64,000 nucleotides of DNA from Fischerella sp. PCC 9605 (lineage in GTDB: Bacteria > Cyanobacteriota > Cyanobacteriia > Cyanobacteriales > Nostocaceae): the NCBI RefSeq assembly GCF_000517105.1, contig NZ_ALVT01000034.1, positions 63,101 to 127,100 on the forward strand. The letters are read 5' to 3'. The notes under the pieces were generated by a model. That model saw only the letters and a program-made list of their open reading frames with translations. It was not told the DNA's origin and made no database searches. Shown here in pieces: positions 18,401 to 26,198 of this stretch. How positions within the stretch are numbered: position 1 is the first letter of the stretch; each line of letters begins with the position of its first letter. The translations under genes were made by a program, and so were the position numbers.

Positions 18401-18550
18401 GATATCTCCATCTCCTCTTCCTCTGAAAACACAGCCGCTTGGTTAAAAGATACCTCTGAAGTCACGCTAATTGAAAGTGCAGAAGGCAAACCAATTTTGT
18501 CAGCTGATTTATATGAGGATTATGGTGATGATGAGACAATTTTGGGCTGA
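15410..18550 (+). CDS. NACHT-type STAND NTPase with C-terminal pentapeptide repeats
   Basis: A 1046-residue protein. Its N-terminal region (about 1-330) is not recognised. The NTPase core has Walker A EPGYGKTSFC (about 348-359) and Walker B RCLLLLDSLDELP (about 417-428), a NACHT-like arrangement. Residues about 870-950 form a right-handed pentapeptide-repeat helix of A(N/D)LxX units, followed by an acidic tail. STAND proteins use the NTPase for ligand-triggered oligomerisation, and some relatives act in immunity or signalling; the role here is inferred only. Two low-complexity segments (about 127-147 and 651-680) coincide with repeat DNA (ACACGAAG and GGGAGA/CACCCCAC runs) and look inserted in frame. 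Confidence 0.8.
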   Translation: MNLSIRHWLAEYYLEIPEIAGLSPGQIAVIAFRIVQDMEVKSLMPLDICTLAEVLELPLDTVWQEISVIAQLTASLARAITQKKPLKRNEGTWLAFQIAYLQGLQQVLDWEHNLRRPWLDRVMLGDAPTRRHKDTKTQRHGEFLTKLSPSLPVKPLQDTQLQGLLKTLRPGKLSDTQAEQALSLVADSLLVQQMNNAAVAWFIANGVEEAEAKLITQRLQNSLSGHLLAVIAENAPPLAQLQKFVGLGNSLSASSADTDKELQTPEVGLSVGDKIDLYREYYRASLMQKQSKPLLMESFSLKDIYVPPNGLPINESDSQPEQKTAKSVDLMTWAQQQLTDLKTITAIESEPGYGKTSFCQMWAATVAKELYPTWMPILIRLRDVKYGKNLAETLNSAFTGHCQTNLSDWLQQNYPRCLLLLDSLDELPVSHQGNRAKIIFMQQLLNLQSQSRHKIVLTSQSKALQEISKELALPLRRIRIQPWDQEEWRQWFQQWAKVQSLPIAQNFFTFLKQSGLFSATSKLPQLSHLVRQPLMLYLLGVLHRDGLLDDELLLLAANTQAKTNATLLWEIHHRLNRWLLDYPQPGGIKTMLLRSGLNYIHRTQDAIANLLQDRHPQDVLAQMQAIALKILHSQRHQIDLPDEANNSTLPAFYFRSGREGERERGGKISPHHPTTPPPHHRIEFSHPKLGKFLCVQAIVAQLKLLTQRQENAYGEITFVLESPSSVAQHLYNLLGFGILTQEIQELVIEGLEREPKQEFSFEILCDRLLPFWYAYCRGRWLDEGITHKALTHFQALQNPVNVEQVNAAVGLNVFLLLCACHQKTKVPFWPCGNPDNLAQFQPEALMMLIARTAVLDKAAFATHLHSTSLVFLNLSAAYLPQVVLSGANLEQIDLSNAELMGANLAGVSLQGANLAYANLTGANLTHANLTGTKLTGANLTGANLTGVNFQSVNVTNTCLFEAILSDINREIAAINGAIFSLEEFQAIKSLLLESSHTDISISSSSENTAAWLKDTSEVTLIESAEGKPILSADLYEDYGDDETILG

Positions 18551-18647
18551 ATTTTTAACGGCTAGGGAATAAAAATTATGAATTATGAAATTTTCAGCAT
18601 TCATGATTCTCACCCACTCCCTATGCCCAGTCCCCAGTCCCCAGTTC

Positions 18648-19091
18648 TTAATCTTTGGAATCACGATAACCGTAAAAGTTAATACTGTAGTCAGTGATCC
18701 GAACTCCTGTTTGTTCTTCAACTAAGCGGATGATATCTTCTGGCAATGTTACATGAACATCTAATATTTGGTTAGTATCAAGACAGTTGACATGGCTGTG
18801 AGAGTCACTGATATTGCCGTATAAACGCCCGTCGCAGCGTTCAATACATTCAATGATGCCACTAGAAGATAATGCTTCTAAATTTTGGTATACAGAAGTA
18901 TGACCGATCGCTTTACCTTGCTGATTGAGGCGATCGTAAATTTCTCTAGCAGACAGATGCTCTTTTGCTTGCCAAAGTAATTCCAGAATGAACCGACGCT
19001 GGCGACTGACGCGCATACCCAGCGCTTGACACTGCTCTAGGGCATCTTCTAAAGAACGAATTGGTTGTGTAGATATCGTCGGTTTTTGCAT
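18648..19091 (-). CDS. Fur-family metalloregulator, probably PerR/FurC-like
   Basis: A 147-residue Fur-family repressor: winged-helix region MRVSRQRRFILELLWQAKEHLSAREIY, the recognition helix in GHTSVYQNLEALSSSGIIE, and the metal/dimer region with DSHSHVNCLD. The CxxC pair expected after HxHVxC is reduced to a single Cys (HVNCLDTNQ), so a structural zinc site of the usual CxxC type is unlikely at that position. The overall sequence is closer to my memory of cyanobacterial FurC/PerR than of FurA, but this is not certain. Start is ATG at 19091. Confidence 0.8.
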   Translation of the reverse strand: MQKPTISTQPIRSLEDALEQCQALGMRVSRQRRFILELLWQAKEHLSAREIYDRLNQQGKAIGHTSVYQNLEALSSSGIIECIERCDGRLYGNISDSHSHVNCLDTNQILDVHVTLPEDIIRLVEEQTGVRITDYSINFYGYRDSKD

Positions 19092-19754
19092 ATTTTATGC
19101 TTTTTAACTGTTCGGGCAATTTTTTCTTGTGAATATTTATTTGTTATTTTATATATCTAAGCATTATGCACTCCCCCAGGTTGCCTTTCACTATTGCTGC
19201 GGAAATCACATACTCAACGAGAGCAATTTTTGTGCTTCTTGACAACTTTGCGATCGCACCTTAATCTAAAACAAACTCATTACAACTTTAGCTTAAAATT
19301 GCCACAAACGTCTACCCAAAGGCAAGTGTGTTGTCTTTAGTCAATAGTTAATTGTTAGTGGTTAGTGGTTAGTGGTGAGCTAGCGCGGTCTTGGGGGTTC
19401 CCCCCATGAGCGACTAGCGAACCCGAAGGGTTAGTAGTTAGTAGCTAGTGGTTTACTACTTTCCATCTGTCCTTCTCCTAATCCCCCTTGTCACCCATAT
19501 CTCCCTTGTCTCACCCATAAAGACAATTTCTGAATACTGATACCAAGTTGTGTTCAGATATAGCAATTCGTGCCCTCTCCCCCTCCCCTGTTCCAAATTG
19601 GGAGAGGGGTGCCGACAGGCGGGGTGAGGGAAGTACTATCTTTGACTGCAACCTAGTATGAATCTATGCTCTAGGGACTAATGTGAAGGTAGATACCATT
19701 AAAAATCCCACCCTTGAAAAAGGGTGGGATTGTTTGTCGATCAGAGAAATAGTT
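19092..19754. repeat. Repeat-filled gap between fur-like gene and DUF2839 gene
   Basis: These 663 bp hold the upstream region of the Fur-family gene (19092-19320), heptamer units GTTAGTG (19354-19378), the 75-bp module shared with 3921-3995 (at 19361-19435), and a MITE-like element (19540-19659). No coding signal was found. A short stem, AATCCCACCC/GGGTGGGATT (about 19706-19732), with a T-rich tail, could terminate transcription. Confidence 0.7.
19540..19659. mobile_element. MITE-like element, about 120 bp, copy 1
   Basis: Imperfect terminal inverted repeats of about 27 bp (ATACCAAGTTGTGTTCAGAT at the left; ATACTAGGTTGCAGTCAAAG as the complement of the right end) flank a core with CCCTCTCC/GGAGAGGGG and GCCGACAGGCGGGGTGAGGG. 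A second, inverted copy occupies 57908-58033. No transposase is encoded, so it would be a non-autonomous element. Confidence 0.65.
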
Positions 19755-19973
19755 TCAGACAACTTGCCACCAACCAAAAGCTGGGCCAATAAAACGGATT
19801 GTCACCCAAGCTACAACCATAAGGCCAATGCCAATCCAGGCACCGCGATTTGTCCATTTGACAAATAGTTCTGCTTGTGACTTGGTGATTGGAACCCAAG
19901 GTAAGATGCGAGTCTGTTGGCTCTTGCCGTAATCTTCTCCCAGTGCGGTTTTACGACGCTTTGCTTCACCCAT
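19755..19973 (-). CDS. DUF2839 family small membrane protein
   Basis: A 72-residue protein starting MGEAKRRKTALGEDYG, the hallmark of the cyanobacterial DUF2839 family, with one C-terminal transmembrane helix (GAWIGIGLMVVAWVTIRFIG). The ATG at 19973 is chosen because AGGTGAG precedes it by a few bases; a longer frame begins at 19988. The function is unknown. Confidence 0.85.
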   Translation of the reverse strand: MGEAKRRKTALGEDYGKSQQTRILPWVPITKSQAELFVKWTNRGAWIGIGLMVVAWVTIRFIGPAFGWWQVV

Positions 19974-20109
19974 TTGCTCACCTACCATGAAAAATCAAAA
20001 TTTCAAATTTGACTGCATTAAATATCTGCTAAGGCTGATGATAACGCTTAATGGTCATTAGTCATTGGTCAAGATTTTTGACAAATGACAAAGGACAAAT
20101 GACTAATGA

Positions 20110-21684
20110 CTATGGAGAATTGTCTTCGCCAGATTGGGAAAACAAACTGGGATCGAGATAGTTAATGCGTGCCAAGGGACTAAGGGCAGCCAGAACTTGA
20201 GCGCCATAACTGCGGTTTACCACCCGGCTATCAAGTAGAGCCACGATACCTTGACTTTCTCGTGCTGGAGCGATCGCTCTTTGCAATTCGTTCAAAGCTG
20301 CGGGCAACAGAAACAAACGAAACCAGTCTTGATGCGATCGCTTATAATAAGCTACTCTGCCTGCTACAAGCGGATGTTCGAGAGATGGTAGGGGCAAGGT
20401 AGCAATAACGATCAGTTGGGGTGCAGGCAAAACTTTTTGATGCTCTCGCCAAAATTCCCAACCGCTAACTAAAATGCCATTTTCGTCTAAACAAGTTTTT
20501 TCTACCTGCACTCGTGAGCCAAACTCTGAAGCCAAAATTGCTCCTACTTGCGCCTTCAGCGGTACATCTCCTACTAATACAACTGTCAATCCTGGTGATG
20601 TCGCACTCAGACAAACCAGCGTCCGGACTTTGTGAATAAACGCGGCTTGAAATTCTGGCGTGTTTGGCAAGGGAAACTGATGTGGTACGTACAGTTGAAT
20701 GGCTTCTGTTTGGCTGTCCGAGAACTTCAGACAAGTCAATTCCCCACCTAATCCAAAGCGCTGGCGAAAAATCGGAGCTTCCGTTTCCGGTTCTAAAGTG
20801 CTGCCAATTAACACCACAGGTTGCCGCTGCCAAATCGGTGAAAGTATTTCTGCTATCTCAATCGGAGCTATGTGTAAAGAAAATGAACCTTGACGACGGG
20901 CAATAGTAGCCCAGAGGAGGGGAGGAGGAGAGAGGGAGGTGGGGAGATGGGGAGAGGGGGAGGTGGGGGAAGTAGTTTGGAATTGTTGCCAGAAGTTTTT
21001 CCAAGAATCTGGCAGGCTAGCGATGTCCAAAGCCGAACAAAGACGGCTCAATATTTCTACCTCTGTTTGGGAAATCAGATAACATTCATAGGGATTAGCA
21101 GGATGCTGAAATAGTTCATGTGTCAGTTCTACCCGTGCAGAACGAATTTCCTCTGCGATGTGCGGGCAAGCAAGCATGAGCTGATCCCAATCATGGGCTT
21201 CCCAAGTGATGGTGAGGCGATCGCGCACCCAATCTTCTAGATCGTCCACGCCATCAATAATTGTGGGAATGTCACTGGGAAAATTATCATTGAGCGCAAG
21301 TTGTCCTTTTAACCAAGCTTGAGGGGAAACCAACAAAAGCCCTTGGAACTCACCACCAGGCCAAACGTCACCTGTTCTAATCGCTTTGTTGACTCGCAGC
21401 CACTGCTGTAGGCGGGGAATTTCTACTTTCGCAAGACGTTGTTGCACAGCTTCAGGTGCAACAATAATCACAGGGTCGTGCCACATCAACGCTGATGCCA
21501 CGAAGCTTGTACGGTAACGCCCTTGATAGCCACAAGCTGCACCTACTTGAATTAAGGCGCTACGTCCTAGGCGCAGAGCGCGTGCTACCAACCGTGCCAT
21601 CGTCAAATGATGGGGCCAGGAAGGGAAACCCGCCTGCGATCGCAGGAAGTTATGTAGTGATAAGTGAACTTCTGCCTCAATCAC
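20110..21684 (-). CDS. DinG/XPD-related helicase-like protein with degenerate NTPase motifs
   Basis: A 524-residue protein. The C-terminal region (LPLPSLEHPLVAGRVAYY, then LPAALNELQRAIAPARES, GIVALLDSRVVNRSYGAQVL) follows the last motifs of DinG-type superfamily 2 helicases. The N-terminal nucleotide-binding segment is eroded: the expected Walker A is replaced by QVGAACGYQGRYRTS and the DEAH-type motif reads IIDGVDD. Catalytic activity is therefore doubtful. Residues about 238-260 (Ser/Pro-rich) are encoded by GGGAGATGGGG repeat DNA. The start is a GTG at 21684. Confidence 0.65.
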   Translation of the reverse strand: MIEAEVHLSLHNFLRSQAGFPSWPHHLTMARLVARALRLGRSALIQVGAACGYQGRYRTSFVASALMWHDPVIIVAPEAVQQRLAKVEIPRLQQWLRVNKAIRTGDVWPGGEFQGLLLVSPQAWLKGQLALNDNFPSDIPTIIDGVDDLEDWVRDRLTITWEAHDWDQLMLACPHIAEEIRSARVELTHELFQHPANPYECYLISQTEVEILSRLCSALDIASLPDSWKNFWQQFQTTSPTSPSPHLPTSLSPPPLLWATIARRQGSFSLHIAPIEIAEILSPIWQRQPVVLIGSTLEPETEAPIFRQRFGLGGELTCLKFSDSQTEAIQLYVPHQFPLPNTPEFQAAFIHKVRTLVCLSATSPGLTVVLVGDVPLKAQVGAILASEFGSRVQVEKTCLDENGILVSGWEFWREHQKVLPAPQLIVIATLPLPSLEHPLVAGRVAYYKRSHQDWFRLFLLPAALNELQRAIAPARESQGIVALLDSRVVNRSYGAQVLAALSPLARINYLDPSLFSQSGEDNSP

Positions 21685-21832
21685 ACGCTTTTCATCCCAT
21701 ACAAAGTGATTTTACTTGTAACAACCCCATTTCCATTATGTATGTTGTCATTAGTCACTGGTCATTAGTCATTTGTTTTTAGCAATGACCAATGACTAAT
21801 GACCAATCACCAATCACCAATTACCCTGAATT

Positions 21833-22801
21833 ATGGCAACCTATACAGGAATTTCCAGCGAAGCTTTTAGGCATCCCCTAGATCGGCAAGCCGAGCAAGC
21901 CTTACGCAGTTTACCAGGATTTGATTTAGTTGCCCGTAAATTTGTGGAATTTGTCTACGAACGCCCCCAGCTAGTCTATCTAATGGGCAACACCATCCAA
22001 GTTGGGCCTCGTCAATATTCCACTATTTACCAGATGTTTCGGGAATGCGTGCGGGATTTGGATATTTATCCAGAACCAGCACTATTTGTATCACAAAATC
22101 CCCAAGCCAATAGCTATGCAATGGGGCAGGAGCATCCATATATAGTCATAAATACAGGGATTTTAGACTTACTGAATGAAGCCGAAACTAGGGCGGTGTT
22201 AGCCCATGAACTGGGGCATATTAAATGTGGTCATACTATTTTAATTCAAATGGCGATTTGGGCGATGAATACCGCTTATGCCCTTGGTAGATTTACTTTT
22301 GGCATTGGTAATTTTGTAACACCAGCCTTAATTTATGCCTTTTTTGAATGGCGGCGCAAAGCCGAGTTATCAGCCGATCGTGCAGCGTTGCTAGTAGCAG
22401 ATGACTTAAATATCGTGATGTCATCAATGATGAAAGTTTCAGGTGGCAGTATAAAATATGCCAACGAATGCAGTTTACAAGAGTTTATTCGTCAGTCAGA
22501 AAATTATCAAGCACTGGATGAAGATGGACTTAATCAAGTGTATAAATTTTTGGTATACAACGGTGCTCAAGGCGAAATGCTCAGCCATCCTTTTCCTGTA
22601 GAACGCGTGCATTATCTGCAAGAGTGGGCAGTATCAGAAGAATATCAGCAAATCAAGAGAGGGAATTATGCGCGATCGCCCGCATCCGGAGCAGTTGATG
22701 TCACACCAACGGACACTACCCAAAACAAAGAAGTAGAAGATTTACGGCGACAAATTGAAGAATTGCAAAGGGAAATTAATAAAATGAAGAAATCGGAGTA
22801 A
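21833..22801 (+). CDS. M48-family zinc metallopeptidase
   Basis: A 322-residue protease of the HtpX/Ste24 family. The zinc motif HELGH is at residues 125-129 (AVLAHELGHIKCGH), the third ligand Glu is in RRKAELSADRAALL, and membrane-associating segments lie at about 140-175. The C-terminal tail is charged and coiled (EVEDLRRQIEELQREINKMKK). It probably works in membrane protein quality control or on surface-bound substrates; the substrate is unknown. The ATG at 21833 follows heptamer repeats. Confidence 0.88.
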   Translation: MATYTGISSEAFRHPLDRQAEQALRSLPGFDLVARKFVEFVYERPQLVYLMGNTIQVGPRQYSTIYQMFRECVRDLDIYPEPALFVSQNPQANSYAMGQEHPYIVINTGILDLLNEAETRAVLAHELGHIKCGHTILIQMAIWAMNTAYALGRFTFGIGNFVTPALIYAFFEWRRKAELSADRAALLVADDLNIVMSSMMKVSGGSIKYANECSLQEFIRQSENYQALDEDGLNQVYKFLVYNGAQGEMLSHPFPVERVHYLQEWAVSEEYQQIKRGNYARSPASGAVDVTPTDTTQNKEVEDLRRQIEELQREINKMKKSE

Positions 22802-23208
22802 TTAAAAATGGGGTAATTTGAAAATACTTTGTGTCTTTGTGCCTTAGTGGTAAAAAAATCTTGAACCACCAAGACACTAAGACACTAAGAGTAAAATAAT
22901 TTTCATGCTTAGGAGCTGGGCGTTCGCTTATTTTGGAACTCTAAGTTGATTTAAAGCCTTGATTCAAAAGGAAAAAGGCTATTTTTAAGTAGACAGTCAA
23001 CTTAAAGTAACATTTACCACCTTCATAGCCGGCTCCCAGAAGCGTCTATTTAAGGCGTAGGGAGGTACAAATCATAAAAATGGCTTAAACCTTATACGAA
23101 CTAAAAATGCCTGAATTGACTGAATCGCCTAGATTACAAGCTCTGTAAGGCTTAATTAAATTGTCGGATCAAAAATGAGCGAACGGACAGTAGGAGTGTA
23201 CGCGGTTC
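22802..23208. other. 407-bp gap with repeats and a possible structured RNA
   Basis: An inverted repeat of the CTTTGTGCCTTAGTGGT/ACCACCAAGACACTAAG type lies at about 22835-22890. Further on, TAAGTTGA (22942-22949) and TCAACTTA (22997-23004) could close a stem around an inner AAAGCC/GGCT pairing. This could be a leader RNA or nothing. No coding sequence is evident. Confidence 0.4.
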
Positions 23209-23643
23209 ATGACGGCTACTTATAAATTTTTCAATATGAATATCAAATTTACTAAGTTCCTGTCTGTTTTATCTATAGTTATTGCCTTTGTCTTCTTCTT
23301 ACCAGGAATTGTTTTGGCAGCACCGGCTAAACTCGATACAATCTCTACTGCTATTGTTGCCCAAACAGCGAAATCATTCTCAGAAACTGATTTTACTCCA
23401 CAGGTGCGGCAACAACTCCAGGCTGTGCGACAACGCCGAAACCGCGAGATTCAGAAAGTTTTAGATTCATCTCAAGTCGCGCAATTCACTCACAATCTAC
23501 GCTCTGGTAATAATTTTCATCAAGCTCTAGAAAAACTTCACTTGCAAGGCGATCAGAAGGAAATGGTAGAGGCGATCGTGAAAATTTGTGATTTGAAAAT
23601 CAAGGCAATTTTATCTCGTTATTCACTGCAAGCAGGAAAATAA
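23209..23643 (+). CDS. Secreted or periplasmic protein of unknown function
   Basis: A 144-residue protein with a clear signal peptide (FTKFLSVLSIVIAFVFFLPG, cleavage near VLAAPA) and a basic, Gln/Arg-rich, helical mature part (QVRQQLQAVRQRRNREIQKVLDSSQ). An internal ATG at 23236 (MNIKFTKFL) would give a better-proportioned signal peptide and may be the true start. I recognise no domain. Confidence 0.7.
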   Translation: MTATYKFFNMNIKFTKFLSVLSIVIAFVFFLPGIVLAAPAKLDTISTAIVAQTAKSFSETDFTPQVRQQLQAVRQRRNREIQKVLDSSQVAQFTHNLRSGNNFHQALEKLHLQGDQKEMVEAIVKICDLKIKAILSRYSLQAGK

Positions 23644-23760
23644 TTTTTGTGGCAGTGCATATTTCCGAGATGGATAAAGTTAGGAGATGTACAGTAAAAT
23701 TTGTTGCTATCGCAAAGGCAAAATTGTTACCTGCACTGTAAAAGCGTGTTCAAATTGAGT

Positions 23761-24627
23761 TTAGTGTTCCCCTAATTTAATCACAGAAAATATAGATGAG
23801 TAATCTTCGTGAGCAAATGACATTTTCATAGCCATTTCCAAAATTTTCTTTACCCCTTCGATACTGTTAACATTCAAACCAGCTGTTTTAGCTTCTTCGA
23901 TAAAGAAATCAGTATCTTTCATCAAATGTTTTGTTGGAAAATTAGGATTGGCATAATTGCCATCCAGCATTCTTTGTAGCTTTTTGTCAAAAGTTGGCGC
24001 GTAAAGAGCACTCTGGCGCAGAATGTACATAAACAAGTCTTCATCGATGCCATAACGCTGGACAAAGCTAAGACTGAGAGCGAAAGCTGTTGTTAGCGAA
24101 GCAATCAGTTGATTTAAAGCTAGTTTCAGCGCTGCACCAGTTCCTACTGGGCCAACAAGGACAGGCTCTGGACTAAAATGTTTTAATAACTCTAAGTGGC
24201 GCTGATATTGTTCTTGATGTGCGCCTACCATCACAATCAATTTACCAGCTTGTGCTTCTGAGATGCTACCAAGTACAGGTGCTTCTAAATACTCACCACC
24301 TGCGGCAACTACTGCATCTCGAATTTCTCTACTTTCGGTAGGAGTAATAGTTCCCATTTGAATAACGCTGCGTCCTGCTACAGCTTGCGAAGACTGATCT
24401 GATAGCAACACAGTATAAATAGCTGCGGCATTGGTGAGCATCAGAATTACACAGTCAGCAGCGCGAATGGCTTGATGGGGCTTCTCTACTATTTCCGCAC
24501 CTGCTGCCTTGAGGGGTTCTAACTTTTCTGGGGTGCGGTTGTAGGCAATTAGCTGGACTTTTGCTTCTAACAACTTCTGCGCCATCGGCAGCCCCATTAA
24601 TCCAGTCCCCAGAAATGCTACCTTCAT
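23761..24627 (-). CDS. NAD(P)-dependent beta-hydroxyacid dehydrogenase
   Basis: A 288-residue protein of the 3-hydroxyisobutyrate/GLYR1 family. It starts MKVAFLGTGLMGLPMAQKLL (Rossmann GxGxMG), carries the substrate motif EAPVLGSISEAQAGKL near residue 118, and has the catalytic Lys region GPVGTGAALKLALNQL near residue 165. Such enzymes reduce short aldehydes such as succinic semialdehyde or glyoxylate; the real substrate is not determined here. The ATG at 24627 is preferred because GAGGAA precedes it by about 9 bases; a longer frame from 24678 has no such site. Confidence 0.87.
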   Translation of the reverse strand: MKVAFLGTGLMGLPMAQKLLEAKVQLIAYNRTPEKLEPLKAAGAEIVEKPHQAIRAADCVILMLTNAAAIYTVLLSDQSSQAVAGRSVIQMGTITPTESREIRDAVVAAGGEYLEAPVLGSISEAQAGKLIVMVGAHQEQYQRHLELLKHFSPEPVLVGPVGTGAALKLALNQLIASLTTAFALSLSFVQRYGIDEDLFMYILRQSALYAPTFDKKLQRMLDGNYANPNFPTKHLMKDTDFFIEEAKTAGLNVNSIEGVKKILEMAMKMSFAHEDYSSIFSVIKLGEH

Positions 24628-24736
24628 TTTTGACGTTCCTCTGGTCGAGCGATCGCTTTTTTCGTAAATATTAGACATGGGTTAAGAAAAGTCAAAAGAA
24701 ATTATTTATCTTTTGACTTTTGACTTTTGACTTGAT

Positions 24737-24832
24737 TTAGCCGCCTGCGGCAAAAGTAACCATAATCATCACTGAAAGTAAAATACCAGGAACGAGTAGC
24801 ACGATTAACATTAATAGGTCATGGGTGGTCAT
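24737..24832 (-). CDS. 31-residue single-span membrane peptide
   Basis: A short frame starting MTTHDLLMLIVLLVPGILL and ending VTFAAGG, almost entirely one transmembrane helix. AGAAGG lies 8-9 bases before the ATG, a good ribosome binding site. It resembles in size and layout the small subunits of photosynthetic and NDH complexes, but I cannot match it to any named one. It lies 109 bp upstream (in its own direction) of the dehydrogenase and downstream of the ndhH/MidA genes. Confidence 0.6.
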   Translation of the reverse strand: MTTHDLLMLIVLLVPGILLSVMIMVTFAAGG

Positions 24833-24926
24833 AATTATTACCTTCTGAATGTCTATTTTTTCACTGTCATCAGTGTTATGTTAAGTTAACTATTCCCCAA
24901 GCGAGATTAACAAAATTTTAAATTTT

Positions 24927-26198
24927 TTAGATTGATGCTGGTTCGGGCATGCTAAATCCCTTCAGTGGTTGAGATATTTCTGTCTCTGTCAATCCTTTAG
25001 TTTGCAGTAAAACACTAAATCTGCCCAATCCAAAGGGATCTAAAAGCTGGTGTAATGCATCTCGCCGTCGCAGCAACTCAGAGATTGGCTGCTTTGTATA
25101 GGATAGAGACGCAATGCGATCGCCCAAACCCAGTGCCATCAAAAACAATTCTTGCTGCGTCAAACCCACTTTAGTTAATCCGCAGCGTTCACCCCATCGT
25201 TCTAAAGCAGTAAAGTCAACATGAGCTGTGATGTCTTGTCGCCCGATATTGATATAGGGGTTATTATGACGCTGATGACGCCAGTAGCACTGTAGCGTCC
25301 CTTGCGATCGCCTAGGATTGTAGTAACGGCTGGCGGGATAGCCATAATCTATAGTTAGCACATACCCTCGCTGCAAACGGTCTGCTACTACACTTAACCA
25401 ATCCAAAGCTGCTAAATTTACCTCACTGCGGTAGCCCTCTGGATAGAGATTTTCTGTAAACTGAATGCCAACTAAATCAAAATATTCAACCAGTTTGGGA
25501 GTGGAAGGTTCACCTGTGATTTCTGTGAATGCTTGAGTGGGAGAGGGGGAGAGGGGGAGAGGGAGAAAGGGGGAAGTAGGAGAAACCAATGACTCTTGAC
25601 TCTTGACTCTTGACTCTTGACTATTGACTCTTGACTCTTCCTGTACAGTCACATAAATTTCCTGCAATTGTCCATTTTCGAGAATGAACTGATGCACTGG
25701 CAAAGCATCCACCAATTCGTTAGAAAAAAAGCAGCCAATAATGGAGTCTTCTGGTATTTCTTCTAAACTGCACCAGCGTACTGTAAATTCTTGCAGGCGT
25801 TGTTGTTGTTCTTGCTTTAAACCCGGTGACTTTTCTACAATTACATACTCTAGTGCTGCAAAAAAATCTGGATAGCGCTGCTGTACATACTTTAGAATAT
25901 CCCATGCTAAATGCCCTTGGCCTGCACCCATTTCTACCAGAGAAAAACGCATAGGTTGACCTAAAATTTCCCACATCTGGAAAAATTGCTCAGCCAGCAA
26001 CTCGCCAAAATCTGCACCCAGGTGAACAGAAGTGAAAAAATCTCCCTGCTTGCCAAGGTTCATTGCCTGAGTGGAATAGTAGCCGTAGTCAGGGTGATAC
26101 AGTGCCATTTCCATGTATGCAGCGAAAGTGATTCGCTTTTGGGGGCTGGTGGTAATGTAATCGGCTATGGCAGTACACAGCGTTGGATGAGAATCCAT
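24927..26198 (-). CDS. MidA/NDUFAF7-family SAM-dependent methyltransferase
   Basis: A 423-residue protein of the DUF185/MidA family. Residues 27-60 (AAYMEMALYHPDYGYYS, GDFFTSVHLGADFGELL) and the SAM-binding VEMGAGQGH (88-96) are diagnostic; ERWGERCGL and the C-terminal region also fit. Mitochondrial NDUFAF7 methylates an Arg of the complex I subunit NDUFS2, whose cyanobacterial homologue NdhH is encoded 466 bp upstream on the same strand. A similar role here is an inference. Residues about 184-223 (SRVNSQESRVKSQES..., then Ser/Pro-rich) are encoded by GACTCTTGACTCTTG and GGGAGA repeats inserted in frame. Confidence 0.85.
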   Translation of the reverse strand: MDSHPTLCTAIADYITTSPQKRITFAAYMEMALYHPDYGYYSTQAMNLGKQGDFFTSVHLGADFGELLAEQFFQMWEILGQPMRFSLVEMGAGQGHLAWDILKYVQQRYPDFFAALEYVIVEKSPGLKQEQQQRLQEFTVRWCSLEEIPEDSIIGCFFSNELVDALPVHQFILENGQLQEIYVTVQEESRVNSQESRVKSQESLVSPTSPFLPLPLSPSPTQAFTEITGEPSTPKLVEYFDLVGIQFTENLYPEGYRSEVNLAALDWLSVVADRLQRGYVLTIDYGYPASRYYNPRRSQGTLQCYWRHQRHNNPYINIGRQDITAHVDFTALERWGERCGLTKVGLTQQELFLMALGLGDRIASLSYTKQPISELLRRRDALHQLLDPFGLGRFSVLLQTKGLTETEISQPLKGFSMPEPASI

